A stretch of 64,000 nucleotides of DNA from Mercenaria mercenaria (Eukaryota > Mollusca > Bivalvia > Venerida > Veneridae): contig NC_069361.1 in the NCBI RefSeq assembly GCF_021730395.1, forward strand, positions 70,379,001-70,443,000, written 5' to 3'. The notes under the pieces were generated by a model. That model saw nothing but the letters and a program-made list of their open reading frames with translations, ran no database searches and was not told the DNA's origin. Within the stretch, counting starts at the first letter, position 1. Every line of letters starts with the position of its first letter. Made by a program: the position numbers and the translations under genes. Of the stretch, positions 10,832 through 25,800 are shown one piece after another.

Positions 10832-13800
10832 GCTGTGGCAAGTTAGATTATACTGAAAATGCCAAAAGCAAAGACAGCTAAAGCACCAGCAGGTCAGATT
10901 CTTTTAAGCTTCTTGTAATGAATAACCACTTGCCTATATATACAAAGGTTTTTTTTATATATGCCTGTTTTGAAAAAAAAATGCACATATTATAGATTGA
11001 CATTGTAATCTGTCCATTCCGGACTCAAAGAAAATATAATGGCTACAGCTTTTGAACTTGATAACTAAGCACTAGAGGAGAATCTTTATTTTTGGGCTAG
11101 TAAGTTAAAGGTCAAGGTCACAGTGACCTATAGACTAAATGTAGATATATTAAATGTTTTTTTTCTCAAGAGAATAATAGACAAGTTACCGATAATCACT
11201 ATTTTAGATGTTGTTTTTAATGGCTAAAAAAGTCATTTGATATTTTATTTCATTTCTGAAGAATACTTTTATGTAGACTGTAAGACAGCTCAGCAAAGTT
11301 TCTTGTTTTCTTTTAAAAGAATTTGTTTTAAATGGCAAGTAAACAGACTTGTAACTTTGAAAATGGGAATCATTTTTTCTGTTCTCCAGCTTATAAAGTG
11401 GCTATTTCATCTATACTTCCAAAGAAAACAGACATAATATCAGCTGAAATAATAAAAAAATCAAATGAACAACTGAAGCAATTATGTGACCAGCATGGTT
11501 GCATTTTCATTGACCACACCAGTTTTTTTATGAAAGACAATTCTGTGAATAAAGCTTTATTCTCCAGTGAAGTTCATCTCAATGATCATGGAGCTGCAGT
11601 TTTTGCAAAAAACATTAAAGCCACCATACGAAAAATACTCAACATCAGTGTCAACCAAAGGAAACAACCACAAACGGGAAATTTTCGAAAGGCCAGCCAA
11701 CAGCACAGAACACCATGGCGGCCACATCAGTGGAAGAACAAAGGTTCCCGGCAAAATTATCATCAGATTCACAATCGAGCAGCAATGTGGAATCAGCTGC
11801 CATGGATTTACATGAGTCCTCCACCCATGTACTAAGTGAAAGTACAGTTTATGACATGGAAACAATACAACAGACATACCAAAATACACAAAACAGCCAG
11901 ACTAACAATTTGAAAAAGGATACCTGGTTCAACAAGCGAGGAATTAAAATAATGCATTTAAACATTCATTTTCTTTCACCCAAATTCGATGAAGTGAAAA
12001 TTTTACTAAGTGAACATAGTGAATTAGATATTATCTGTTTCTGTGAAACCTTTTTAAATGACAGCTTCTCTGACAGTGAATTCCAACTAAATAATTACCA
12101 ACTTTTTAGATGGGATAGGAAATCTCATGGAGGTGGTTTACTAGTTTATATTAAAGACAGCTTTCCTTGTACTAGAAGAACTGACTTAGAGTGTGAGGAC
12201 TTGGAAATCATATGGCTTGAAATTAGACCATTGAATCAGAAATCTTTTATAATTGGTTATGTTTACAGACCACCATCTTCTTTGGCAAACTGGACTGAAC
12301 AGTATGAAAAATGTCTTGAAAAGCTTATATGTGAAAACAAGGAAGTCATAATTCTAGGTGATTTTAATATAAATCTGTCAAACAATAATACATCAATGGT
12401 AAACAACTGGATTAATCTCAATGATGCATTTAATTTTACACAGTTAGTTAGCACTGCTACACGAACAACAGATTCAAGTTCTACTTTGATAGATCATGTA
12501 TATACGAATGTACCCTGCAACATAAAGAATGTTTCAGTACCTCAACTTTCACTAAGTGACCATTTTCCAGTATGCATAACCAGGAATACATCCTCGAATT
12601 CTGATGGTCCAAGTCATAACATCATATCCTACAGGCAACTCAAAAATTTTAACCAAAACTCGTTTCTAAATGATTTACAATGCCAGCCATGGGGTACAAT
12701 AGACATTTTTGATGATCCGAGTGATGCCCTTGACTATTTTACAAATTTATTTCTAAAGACGCTGGACTACCATGCCCCAACAAAAAAGAAACGTGTCAAA
12801 CACTCTAATCAACCTAACTGGTATACTAAAGAAATTGAATTAACCATCAAACAAAGAGATCATTTTAAACGCATAGGTAATAAAAGCAGATACAAAGAAT
12901 GGCGTACAAAAGTAAAAAATATGATATATCAGGCAAAAAAGTCCTTCTTCACAGATACAATTAATAAAAATCACAATAAAGATACAAAATTACTGTGGAA
13001 AAACCTAAAAGATCTAACTGGAGACTCTTCCAAGTCCCAAACCAATTTTATCAATGATGAATCTGGAAGCCCAATACTTGATCCAGAAACTACAGCTAAC
13101 ACTTTCAACAACTTCTTTCTTAATGTATTTCAGTCTGTTGAACAGAATTTAAATCAAAATGTAAACTGTAGTCAACAAACTAACACTTCTAGCAATGAAT
13201 ATGACATACCACCAATTACACAAAAATTTGTTGAAACTCAATTACTCAATTTAGATTCAAAAAGTCCACTGGCTTAGATGGATTAAATGCTAAATTTTTA
13301 CAAATGTCAGCAAAGATAATAGCAAGGCCTCTTACCAAAGTACTAAATCTAAGTATTGCAAACAAAATATTTCCTGACCAATTTAAGATTGCAAAGATAA
13401 CACCAATTTACAAGAAAGGCTCAAAAAGTGATAAAAATAATTATAGACCAATATCAGTACTGCCTGTGTTATCAAAAATTATTGAAAGACATGTCTCAAA
13501 CAGTTTAAAATTCTACCTAGAAGAAAATGGGCTGTTATACAACTATCAATCAGGATTTAGGGCCAATCATTCATGTGAAACAGCCTTGACTGCTATTACT
13601 GACAGATGGATTAATGCAATTAACTCAAAACAAACAGTAGGGACAGTTTTTCTTGATCTCTCTAAAGCCTTTGACCTGGTAAATCATGCAACACTCTTTG
13701 AAAAGCTTAAATCATTTAATGTTAGTGATTCAGCTTTACTATGGTTTAGATCTTACCTGTCAAACAGGTATCAGAGGTCTGTGTTTCAGGGAAACTATCA

Positions 13801-16800
13801 AAACTGGGTCATATTCAATCTGGGGTGCCTCAGGGATCAGTCCTGGGACCCCTACTCTTTGTGATGTATATCAATGACCTACCAAATGAATTAAAAGATA
13901 TATTCACAGACATGTTTGCGGACGACACCACAATAACTGCAGCAGGTAAAACAAACATTGAAGTACAAAATACTCTTCAAAATTCTCTAAACAGAATCCT
14001 TGCTTGGTGTCAGAACAACTCCATGTCTCTTAATGCAAAAAAGACAAAGGCAATGGCAATACAAACAACAAATAAACCAAAAGTCAATAGCTCTATTCAA
14101 CTCTATCTTGGAAATGAAAAAATAGAATTTTCTGACTCGGAAAGCCTTCTGGGAGTACAAGTTGACCAGGGTCTCAAATGGAAAGAACAAGTACACAAAG
14201 TACTAAAAAAATGCAACTCTAAACTATATCTCTTGCAGCGTATAAAATGTTTCTTAGACTTGCCTGTGCGAAAAATGTTTTTTAATGCGTACATCTTACC
14301 ACATTTAGATTACTGCTGCTCTATTTGGGGTAACTGCAATGCAACAGAAATTGAAACAATTATAAAATTTCAGAAACGAGCAGCAAGAACAATTCTTGAT
14401 ACTAATGTTGACACTCCATCAGAGGAACTATTTACTACACTAAATTGGATGAAATTTCCTGACAGGGTTAAATATAAAAAAGCAATCATTGTGTACAAAT
14501 CACTTAATGACATATGCCCAGACTACTTCAGAACAAAATTCACATACTTGCACAAAGTCAAAAAAGTTAACTTAAGGTCATTAGATTCAAAACAAAATCT
14601 GTACTTGCCAAAGCCAAACATAGAAATATTTCGGAAATGTCTCGATTATTCAGGTCCCAGTCTATGGAATGAGTTGCCTGTTGAAGTCCGTACTGCAGAA
14701 AACTTAAGTTGTTTTAAACTAAAATACCTGGCATACTGGAAAGGGTCACAGGTCTAAAAATGGTTTTCAGGGGCAAATTCCACATTTATTAATTATAGAA
14801 ATATCTGTGTCATTTTCTACTGTTATAATTGTGCATTTTGTATGTGTGTGCGCATGTGTGAGTGTATGTGTGTGAGTGCCTGTGTGCATATATTTCAAAT
14901 TATTTATTGCATTATATAACTTTTTGTCATGACTATAATTATGTATTTTATTACTATGTTAATTTGAAAGTCTACACTGTTGTAAATATTGTATATATGA
15001 TGAGGCTCACAGGGAAGATCGGGTTACCTGACTGTGTTGCCTCTTTAAATAAAGTCTTTATTATTATTATTATTATCTTTATTATTATAAAATTGGTTTC
15101 AAATTTTAGAACTGATTGGACAGAAGGTAAAGACATTTTGTCATAACTGATTTTATTTTCTTTCAAACAGCCAAAAAACCCAGAGCACCAAAAGGCCCCA
15201 AGTTAGCAGAGAAGTTTCCAAATGGTGAGGTACTTAGAGATTTGTGCAAAAAGTACTGGACACTTGGTGATGTCATTGGACAGGGAGGTTTTGGACTGAT
15301 ATATTTAGGTTAGTACATTTTTTAGCTCACCTGTCACGAAGTGACAAGGTGAGCTATTGTGACCGCTTGATGTCCGTCATGCGTCGTCAATCAACAATTT
15401 CTAAAAAAATCTTCTTCTTGAAAACCACTGGGCAAAATTACACCAAACTTCACAGGATTGATCCTTGGGTGGCCCCCTTTCAAAATTGCTCAAAGAATTA
15501 AATTCCATGCAGAACTCTGGTTGCTATGGCAACCGAAAGGAAAAACTTTAGAAATCTTCTTGTCCAAAACCACAGGGCCTAGGGCTGGTATGTAGCATCA
15601 TCTAGTGGTCCTCTACCAAAATTGTTCAAATAATCCCCCTAGGGTCAAATATGGCCCCGCCCCGGGGGTCACATGGTTTATATAGACTTATATAGGGAAA
15701 ATTTTCTTGTACAAAACCACATGGCCTAGGGCTTTGATATTTGGTATGTAGCATCATCTAGTAGTCCTCTACCAAGATTGTTCAAATTTTCCCCCTAGGG
15801 TCAAATATGGCCCGCCCCGGGGGTTCCAAGTTTTACATAGACATATAGGAAAAAAGTTTAAAAATCTTCTTGTCTGAAACCACATCACTTAGACCTTTGA
15901 TATTTGGTGTGTAGCATTGTCTTATGTCCTCAACCAAAATTGTTCAAATTGTACCCCTTGGGTGAAAAGAGACCCTGCCCTGGGGGTCCCAAGTTTTATA
16001 TAGACTTATATAGGAAAAAACTTTAAAAATCTTCTAGTCTGGAACCATACAACCTAGGATTTTGATATTTGGTATGATATATTGTCTAGTAGTCCTCTAC
16101 CAAAATTGTTCAAATTATGCCCCTGGGGTTAAAAGAGGCCCCGCCCTGGGGTCACTTAATTATTATGTGAGTTATATAGGAAAAATACTTAAAAAATCAT
16201 CTGATCCTATTTCCAAGACTGTTTAGTTATAATTACCTGATGACCCCAAGTAATATGATGTCACTTGACTGTGACCTTGACCTGCTGACCTACTTTCTTG
16301 TTTTTTAAGATACAGCCTTGAAATTTTGATGACATACGGTTTTGCACACAAATCGTAAAACTGAATTTCATTGACCATGAATGTGACCTACTGACTTTCT
16401 TAATATTTTATCATCAGTTTGACATTTAAAACATGTAGCTCATATTACTCAGGTGAGCGATCCAGGGTCATCATGACCCTCTTGTTTGTATTTAGTATGT
16501 AAATAACAGGGTTGCCACTTACATTGAAAAGTCGGGGGAAAATGTGTTGTTGTTTTTTCAAGGTCAGTGTATTGTCGGGGAAATCTTGATAATGGTCATT
16601 GAAAAATGAAATTTTAGAAAAGTCAGGGGAAAATGAAATTTTAGAAAAGTCAGGGGAAAAAGAAACTCTTGGAGTAGGCCGAAAAATATGGTGGTATTGG
16701 TCAGTGAAAAGAATGGTTTAGTCAGGGAAAAGTCGGGGAATTTCATTTTCTCAACTAAGTGGCAACCGTGAATAAGATGTTTGACTGTCTTTACATTTGT

Positions 16801-19800
16801 TTCTTGAATCATTTTCTAGTAAGCAGATGTGATAGATGCATAATGTGTTATTTCTATGTAGTTTGACTGCCACTGTGGCAAAGTGGTTAAAATATTTGAA
16901 TTTGAATAACTTATCCCTCGCTGCTGTAGACTCAAAAACTTGCTTGGCTTACAGAAAGTCGGTGGTTGTTCCCAGGTGGAAGTTTGGGTCTAAAATAATG
17001 CCTGGATAGGGCCGTAAGTGTCGGTCTTCCTTTACCATCAGATGCTGGATATTTGCCATATGACCTGAAACTTTGTTGATGCTGATGTGTTATAAACCCA
17101 GCAAAAAGCAAAGAAAAATCAACATAGTTCCTTTTGATGGGTATCGAAATTTTGAATGAAAAAAGGGTCATCTGTCATTTTCATTTAATATCAAGTAAAT
17201 GAAGACAAACCAAAAAATAATTTTTCAGACATACAGAAAATGCACACACAGATTAATACATTATTTTGATAGTTATGTTCGTAACCTTTTGTTACATGTG
17301 GCAGATTGTGGTAAAAGTATTTTTACTGAATGCTAAATAAATGGGAATTAGGACTTTTATTTCTACTGAATAAATACTGGAAAGTAAAGCTGGACATGTT
17401 TTGTTATTTCAGCATCAGATACAGATAGGGCTGGACCAGATGCAGAATATGTTGTTAAAATTGTAAGTATATTGTATGGCTACAAAGTAGGGTTAATTAC
17501 AGTGAATGTAACTTAGTGCCATGCATACACATTGAAATTTGCACAAATTATATGCTTTACAGAATGCGCAAACAAGACAGATCAGTCTTAGATTTGTTTT
17601 GATAGGATTATTAGTTTTGCTAGGAATAGCTCTAACAGCTAAATGAAAAATGAAATTAGCTCATTATTTTTGAAGACATGAAATATACATTTAGTTGCCA
17701 AAGTTTTGGGGAATTTTTTCTGCCACAAAATAGGGAAAAAAGACCATTTTTATACGTCCAAAGGGACGTATTATGTTATGACGCTGGTGTCCGTATGTCC
17801 GTTAGCAATTTCGTGTCCGCTCTGTAACTCTTGAACCCCTTGAAGGATTTCAAGGAAACTTTACACAAATGTTTACCACACCGAGACGATGTGCAGAGCG
17901 CATGTTTTGGATGTCTCGCTTCAAGGTCAAGGTCACACTTAGGAGTCAAAGGTCATATCAGTTTGTTTCGTGTCAGCTCTGTAACTCTTGAACCCCTTGA
18001 AGGATTTCAAAGAAACTTGACACAAATGTTCACCACACCAAGACGACTTGCAAAGCGCATGTTCCGGATGACTTGCTTCAAGGTCAAGGTCACACTTAGG
18101 GGTCAAAAGTCATATCAGTTTGTTTCGTGTCCGCTCTGTAACTCTTGAACTGCTGGAAGGATTTCAAAGAAACTTGGCAGAAATGGTCCCCACATTGTAA
18201 CGATGTGCAGAGCGCATGTTCCGGATGACTCGCTTCAAGGGTCAAAGGTCATATATGACTTTGCTTTGTGTATATTGCTCTGCATTGCAGTGGTCTTGTT
18301 TTTATTTGGCAGATCTCTTTTTTGTACTTACAATAATTTTTTTTTGAATTACTTCCCTTTTATGTTACTTTAAATAGCTTATTTTGAAACTTTTTTATTA
18401 TTGGCCGTAGGGAAAAACCGAGACCACTTTTTTGTGGTACAACATGGATGGTACCTCTAATTTTAAGGTGTATTTTTACATACCTATACCTGATAAGGAT
18501 TTTTTTGTAGACTTTGATTTTTTTAGCTCACCTGTCACATAGTGACAAGGTGAGCTTTTGTGATCATGCAGCGTCCGTCGACCGTGCGTCCGTCCGTCCG
18601 TAAACTTTTGCTTGTGACCACTCTAGAGGTCACATTTTTTGTGGGATCTTTATGAAAGATGGTCAGAATGTTCACCTTGATGATATCTAGGTCTAGTTCG
18701 AAACTGGGTCATGTGCCTTCAAAAACTAGGTCAGTAGGTCTAAAAATAGAAAAACCTTGTGACCTCTCTAGAGGCCATATATTTCACAAGATCTTCATGA
18801 AAATTGGTCAGAACGTTCACCTTGATGATATCTAGTTCAAATTCCAGACTGGGTCACTTGCCTTCAAAAACTAGGTCAGTCGGTCAAATAATAGAAAAAC
18901 CTTGTGACCTCTCTAAAGGCCATATTTTTCATGGGATCTGTAATAAAAAGTTGGTCTGAATAGTCACCTTGATGATGTCTAGGTCAAGTTCGAAACTGGG
19001 TCACGTGCTGTCAAAAACTAGGTCAGTAGGTCTAAAAATAGAAAAACCTTGTGACCTCTCTAGAGGCCATATATTTCATGAGGTCTTCATGAAAATTAGT
19101 CAGAATGCACACCTTGATGATATCTAGGTCAAGTTCGAAACTGGGTCACGTGCGGTCAAAAACTAGGTCAGTAGGTCAAATAATAGAAAAACCTTGTGAC
19201 CTCTCTAGAGGCCATATTTTTCATGGGATCTGTATGAAGGTTGGTCTGAATGTTCATCTTGATGATGTCTAGGTCAAGTTCGAAAGTGGCTCACGTGCCT
19301 TCAAAAACTAGGTCAGTAGGTCAAATAATAGAAAAACCTTTTGACCTCTCTGAAGGCCATATTTTTCATGGGATCTGTATGAAAGTTGGTCTGAATGTTC
19401 ATCTTGATGATATCTAGGTCAGGTTCGAAACAGGGTCATGTGCAGTCAAAAACTAGGTCAGTAGGTCTAAAAATAGAAAAACCTTGTGACCTCTCTAGAG
19501 GCCATACTTGTGAATGGATCTCCATAAAAATTGGTCAGAATGTTCATCTTGATGATATCTAGGTCAAGTTCGAAAGTGGGTCACGTGCCTTCAAAAAGTA
19601 GGTCAGTAGGTCAAATAATGAAAAAAACCTTGTGACCTCTCTAGAGGCCATATTTTTCATGGGATCTGTATGAAAATTGGTCTGAATGTTTATCTTGATG
19701 ATGTATAGGTCAAGTTTGAAACTGGGTCAACTGCGATCAAAAACTAGGTCAGTAGGTCTTGAAATAGAAAAACCTTGTGACCTCTTTAGAGGCTATACCC

Positions 19801-22800
19801 TTGAATGGATCTTCATGAAAATTGGTCAGAATGTTCACCTTGATGATATCTAGGTCAGGTTTGAAACTGGGTCACGTGCCTTAAAAAAACTAGGTCAGTA
19901 GGTCAAATAAGAAAAAAACCTTGTGACCTCTCTAGAGGCCATACTTTTCGTGGGATCTGTATGAAAATTGGTCTGAATGTTCATCTTGATGATATCTAGG
20001 TCAAGTTTGAAACTGGGTCAACTGCGGTCAAAAACTAGGTCAGTAGGTCTAAAATTATTTAAATCTTTTGACCTCTCTAGAGGCCATATTTTTCAATGGA
20101 TCTTCATGAAAATTGATCTGAATTTTCACCTTGATGATATCTAGGTCAGTTTCGAAACTGGGTCATGTGCGGTCAAAAACTAGGCCAGTAGGTATAAAAA
20201 TAGAAAAACCTTGTGACCTCTCTGGAGGCCATATTTTTCATGAGATCTTCATGAAAATTAGTGAGAATGTTCACCTTGATGATGTCTAGTTAAAGTTTAA
20301 AACAGGGTCATGTACCTTCGAAAACTAGGTCAATAGGTCAAATCATAGAAAAACCTTGTGACCTCTCTAGAGACCATATTTTTCAATGGATCTTCATGAA
20401 AAATGGTCAGAATTTTTATCTTGATAATATCTAGGTCAAGTTCAAAACTAGGTCACATGAGCTGAAAAACTAGGTCACTATGTCAAATAATAGAAAAAAA
20501 CGACGTCATACTCAAAACTGGGTCATGTGGGAAGAGGTGAGCGATTCAGGACCATTATAGTCCTTTTTTTTTTTTTTTGTGGACTTAGATTTGTTTTTTG
20601 AAGTTTTCCTTTTGTTGTTCCAGTCCTTTGGGGCTACAACAGTCAAGTTCTTAAAATTTTGCTCCAATCCTATGATGTAAGCCTTCGGGCGTATATTGCC
20701 CCGCTTGTCGGCGCTCTTGTTCTTGGGAAGCAGCAGAATATTGGCCTTAAGTTTGTTGTACAAGTGTGAAAAGCCCTGATATGTAAATGAAACATTGTTC
20801 AACTAAATGAAACAAAACAAATATGATTATGTGTTGTATGTTGTCAATTCAGAAAATGCTTTAATCATACATCTGAAAAATGTTCATTTTGATGTTTCAG
20901 GAACCCATCAGCAATGGACCATTGTTCTGTGAATTGCATTTCTATCAGAGAGTTGCTAAACCTGATCTCAGTATGTACACTTTTCGATCACTTGCTTTCC
21001 ATTGCTCATCCATCCACACTTTTCTTCAAATGGCATCTTCTCTGAAACCATTGAAACTTGGCTTGGATGTTCCTTGCTTGTTCCTATACCAAAGATGTTA
21101 AAAAAATTTCATTTTATACAGAATTCTGGTTGCCATGAAAAAAAAAGATGAAAAAACTTCTTTTCCTAAAGCACAGGCCCAGAGCATAGCTGTATGGTTA
21201 GTAACATTGTCTAGTGGTCCTTTACCAAATTTGTTCAAATGCTGGGTGTCATGGTTAACATATTTTACATAGATTTATATATTAAGGGAAACTTTAAAAA
21301 TCTTCTCTAAAACCTTAAGACCCAGAACTTAGATATTAAATTTTTGCTTGAACCATAGTATAGTGGTTCTTCTCCCAAGTTTATTAAAATCATACCCCTT
21401 GGGTCAGTTTGGCCTCACTCAGGGGGTCATTTATTTTTTTGTAGACTTATATAGGAAAAACTTTAAAATTCTTCTTGTCTAAAATGTCAAGGTATAGAGC
21501 TTAGATATTTGGCATAAAACATTGTGTAGAGGTCCTCTACCAAAAAGTCATGTACCCATTTGAGTCAGGTGAGCTATTTAGGGCCGGCATGGTCCTTTTT
21601 TGTTTGAAATTGAAATATATGTTGTGCAATATAAAGTCAATCTATGCCTCTTGCATAATTATGAAAAATAACACCACTTTTTCAGCCATAAACCGCTCTG
21701 TCATTGCCATCATCAGTTTAATTTGAAGTAACAACATTGAGGAGAAGAAGGTTCTTTTTGGATTAGAAGTTTCTGACATCCAAAGTATAATAGAGCCGCG
21801 CCATGAGAAAACCAGCATAATGCATTTGCGGCCAGCATGGATCCAGACCAGCCTGCGCATCCGCGCAGTCTGGTCAGGATCCATACTGTTCACTTTCAAA
21901 GACTATTGCAATCAGAGAAACTGTTAGCGAACAGCATGGATCCTGACCAGAATGCGCAGGCTGGTCTGGATCCATGCTGGTCGCAAATGCACTATGTTGG
22001 TTTTTTCATGGCGCGGTTCAATATATTGCTTTCATATTTGTAATAAATATTTTATGTAAGGACAATATTTGCAGTTAGGTAATGGGATGGGAAACAAACA
22101 ATGTGCTGTTTAAGGTTGTATAGCCATTTTAAGATAAAAAAAATAATTTAAAAATAAGTTGAAAGTTTTTGTCTTTCTTTACAGTTGATAGCTGGGTAAA
22201 GTCAAGGAAATTGAAGTATCTAGGTGTACCGAAGTATATAGCCAGTGGTCAACATGAGTATAAAGGAGTGAACTACAGGTTTATGGTGATGGAAAGGTTT
22301 AGTACAGACCTACAGAAAGTGTTTGAGGCCGCTGGTAAAATGTTCTCTAAACAGACAGTGTATGCTCTAGCACTGAGGATGGTAAGAAATTTGTAGTTTG
22401 TTGGTGGTAAAATTGTCTGTGGATATTGTTATCACAATGTGTATGGAGTCAAAATTTTAGAGTTGATTAATCAGTACACAGTTTAATAGACAGAATGTTA
22501 GTTATGATTAACGCACAGTTGAAACTCGATCTCTCTTATTTCGGAATTGTCTTGAAGACATTTTCAAGTCTCCCCCCCAAAAACCTTAACACAAAATATC
22601 ATTTCGGTCATCTCGAAGTAAAACGCTTGATCCCTTGAATTTCGAGATACCGAGTTTCAACTGTATATCTCTCGTGGCCAAAATTATTCCAAACAGCTAC
22701 TCTCCTGGATTAAGACAATGCAGCTATCAATACTCCTGTATTTTTTGCTGATGTTGAATATTTCATAATTCTGTTTATGACAATTTTAAATTTTCATAAA

Positions 22801-25800
22801 TTTACAAGAGTAGTATACTATTAGATATGAAACTTAACTTTAGGACATTCTTATGACATGAATTTGTCAATGATGAAAATTTTTGTTGACGATCACATCT
22901 GACAGGAACAGTTTATCTCTGATGCGTCAAGATTGGGATTAAGCATTACAACACTAGTAAAACAATATAATTATGTGCTTAATCTTTATAAATTTCATAT
23001 TGCAGATAGATTCCCTGGAATATCTACATGAAAATCACTATATACATGCTGACATTAAAGCCTCTAATTGTCTTCTTGGATATAAAAATGGAAAAACAGA
23101 TGTTGACTCGGTAAATATTTTTGTTTTGGTTATAAATGGTATAATACCAGCAGTTTATTTTTGGATTATGTATTATGTAAATTTGTGTGATACAGTTGCT
23201 AATACATAAAAGTCAAATTTATAGAAAATGGATCTGATTAGTGTAGTAGAAGTATTTATTTTATGCTCTTCTGTGAAATACTGAAATTTATCAGTGAAAT
23301 AAAATTGATATTTTCACTGTTTCAAACAGTAAAAATATCATTTTTATTTTTCACTGTTACGGAACTACATTTGAATGCGAAATGATATGAATTATAAATG
23401 ATAGGAATTTCCTTGCAAAAATTTCTTCAGTAAACGTAAAGATGTAAAAAAATAATAAAAGGATTATTTACATTTACATTTTATCATGATTAAAAGTAAA
23501 AGAAATCAGGAAACGTAATAGAACTATTTATAGTTTTTAGCTCACTTGTCACAAAGTGACAAGGTGAGCTTTTGTGATTGCGCAGCGTCCGTTGTTCGTC
23601 CGTTAGTCCGTGCGTGCGTAAACTTTTGCTTGTGACCACTCTAGAGGTCACATTTTTCATGAGATCTTTATGAAGGTTGGTCAGAATGTTCACCTTGATG
23701 ATATCTAGGTCAAGTTCGAAACTGGGTCACATGCGGTCAAAAACTAGGTCAGTAGGTCTAAAAATAGAAAAACCTTGTGACCTCTCTAGAGGCCATATAT
23801 TTCACAAGATCTTCATTAAAATTGGTCAGAATGTTCACCTTGATGATATCTAGGTCAGTTTTGAAACTGGGTCACGTGCCTTCAAAAACTAGGTCAGTAG
23901 GTCAAATAAAAAAAAACCTTGTGACCTCTCTAAAGGCCATATTTTTCATGGGATCTGTATGAAAGTTGGTCTGAGTGTTCATCTTGATGATATCTAGGTC
24001 AAGTTCGAAACTGGGTCAGGTGCATTCAAAAACTAGGTCAGTAGGTCTAAAAATAGAAAAACCTTGTGACCTCTCTAGAGGCCACACTTATGAATGGATC
24101 TTCATAAAGATTGGTCTGAATGTTCATCTTGATGATATCTAGGTCAAGTTCGAAAGTGGGCTATGTGTCATCAAAAAATAGGTCAGTAGGTCAAATAATG
24201 AAAAAACCTTGTGACCTCTCTAGAGGTCATATTTTTCATGGGATGTGTATGAAAATTGGTCTGAATGTTTATCTTGATGATATATAGGTCAAGGTTGAAA
24301 CTGGGTCAACTGCGATCAAAAACTAGGTCAGTAGGTCTTAAAATAGAAAAACTTTGTGACCTCTCTAGAGGCCATACCCTTAAACGGATCTTCATGAAAA
24401 TTGGTCAGAATGTTCACCTTGATGATATCTCGGTCAAATTTGAAACTGGGTGACGTGCCATCAAAAACTAGGTCAGTAGGTCAAATAATAAAAAATCCTT
24501 GTGACCTCTCTAGAGGCCATACTTTCCATGGGATTTGTATGAAAGTTGGTCTGAATGTTCATCTTGATGATATCTAGGTCAAGTTTGAAACTGGGTCAGC
24601 TGTGGTCAAAAACTAGGTCAGTAGGTCTAAAATTAGAAAAATCTTTTGACCTCTCTAGAGGCCATATTTTTCAATTGATCTTCATGAAAATTGGTCAGAA
24701 TTTTTATCTAGATGATATCTAGGTCAGTTTCTAAACCGGGTCACATGAGCTCAAAAACTAGGTCACTATGTCAAATAATAGAAAAAAACGACGTCATACT
24801 CAGAACTGGGTCATGTGGGAACAGGTGAGCGATTCAGGACCATCATGGTCCTCTTGTTCTACAAAGACATCCTGACGTCACGGCATTATGACATTATGAT
24901 GCGATGCACGTGACATTGCGCGGACAAACTGAATATAATTTGGTTAAAAACATTAAAAATGCATAAAATAAATAGAAAATTTGTTTGTTCCAGTGTAAGA
25001 TCGAAATATATCTCAGTCGTGAACACCATAATTTACATTTTCACTTGTGACTGCGCCACTCGTGAAAATATTGCATTATAGTGTTCACTCGGTGAAATAT
25101 ATTTCGATCTTACACTAAAACAAACAAATATCCTCTATATGTTATGTCATAATTGTGTGTCTAACATACTTATCTAGACAGGCGAGGTAATGAAATACTG
25201 TTATATAAGTAATTTCATGGTTTAATTTAATGGCTTTTTCATGGGGATATGAATTTATTAGTTTTAGCTTTAAAACATATACCGATTACCTAATTTTACT
25301 TTTCTTATTGGGATTTAATATCATCCATTGACTCAACAACGAAATCCAAGAAAAATTAGTCACTTATTAAATTAATGTTTTCACAACTTGTTATGAAACT
25401 AACACGTTGTATCTATTTTAAAATATACCTAGCAATTATTTGAAATTTTGAGTTCTACTTTCAAAAATATGTATTGCAAACATGATAGCCTTTGTAGATA
25501 GTCCTTCCTAATTCTTCTAAAAAGTTTGTAAATATGTGTGAAGTATAAAATTTCAAAAAGTGAAATCACACGAGCCGCAACCAAGCACATTACATTAATA
25601 ACATTGTTATGACAGATACATTTGGTTGACTTTGGTCTAGCAGCGAAGTATGCACCAGGGGGAACACATAAAGACTACAAGGAAGATCCTCGGAAAGCAC
25701 ATGATGGTACAGTCGAGTTTACTTCAACAGACGCTCACAAGGGTGTAGGTAAGTGAGATAGTATACTTGAGTTTGCTCCCACAGAGAGTGCCTAGTTGTG

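Larger units (their letters stand above)
11330..15090 (+). mobile_element. 5'-truncated CR1/L2-type LINE (Jockey superfamily) in VRK1 intron 1
   Basis: The element has the C-terminal part of an esterase-type ORF1, an ORF2 with endonuclease and reverse transcriptase, a short 3' UTR with AATAAAGTC and an (ATT)n tail at about 15059-15088. It is in the same orientation as VRK1, and its tail ends ~80 bp before the exon 2 acceptor. The exact 5' junction (about 11330-11390) and target duplication could not be read. Only two frame breaks interrupt about 3.0 kb of ORF2, so the insertion is fairly young. Confidence 0.85.

Noticed and set aside
17831-18148. 105-codon frame with repeated [11 protein letters not shown]-like blocks
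   Set aside because: Translation of two tandem-repeat units of the ATACGTCC element; no protein family.
15318-24857. CRISPR-like array because of regular repeats
   Set aside because: Units are contiguous ~146-bp tandem repeats without unique spacers, in animal introns.
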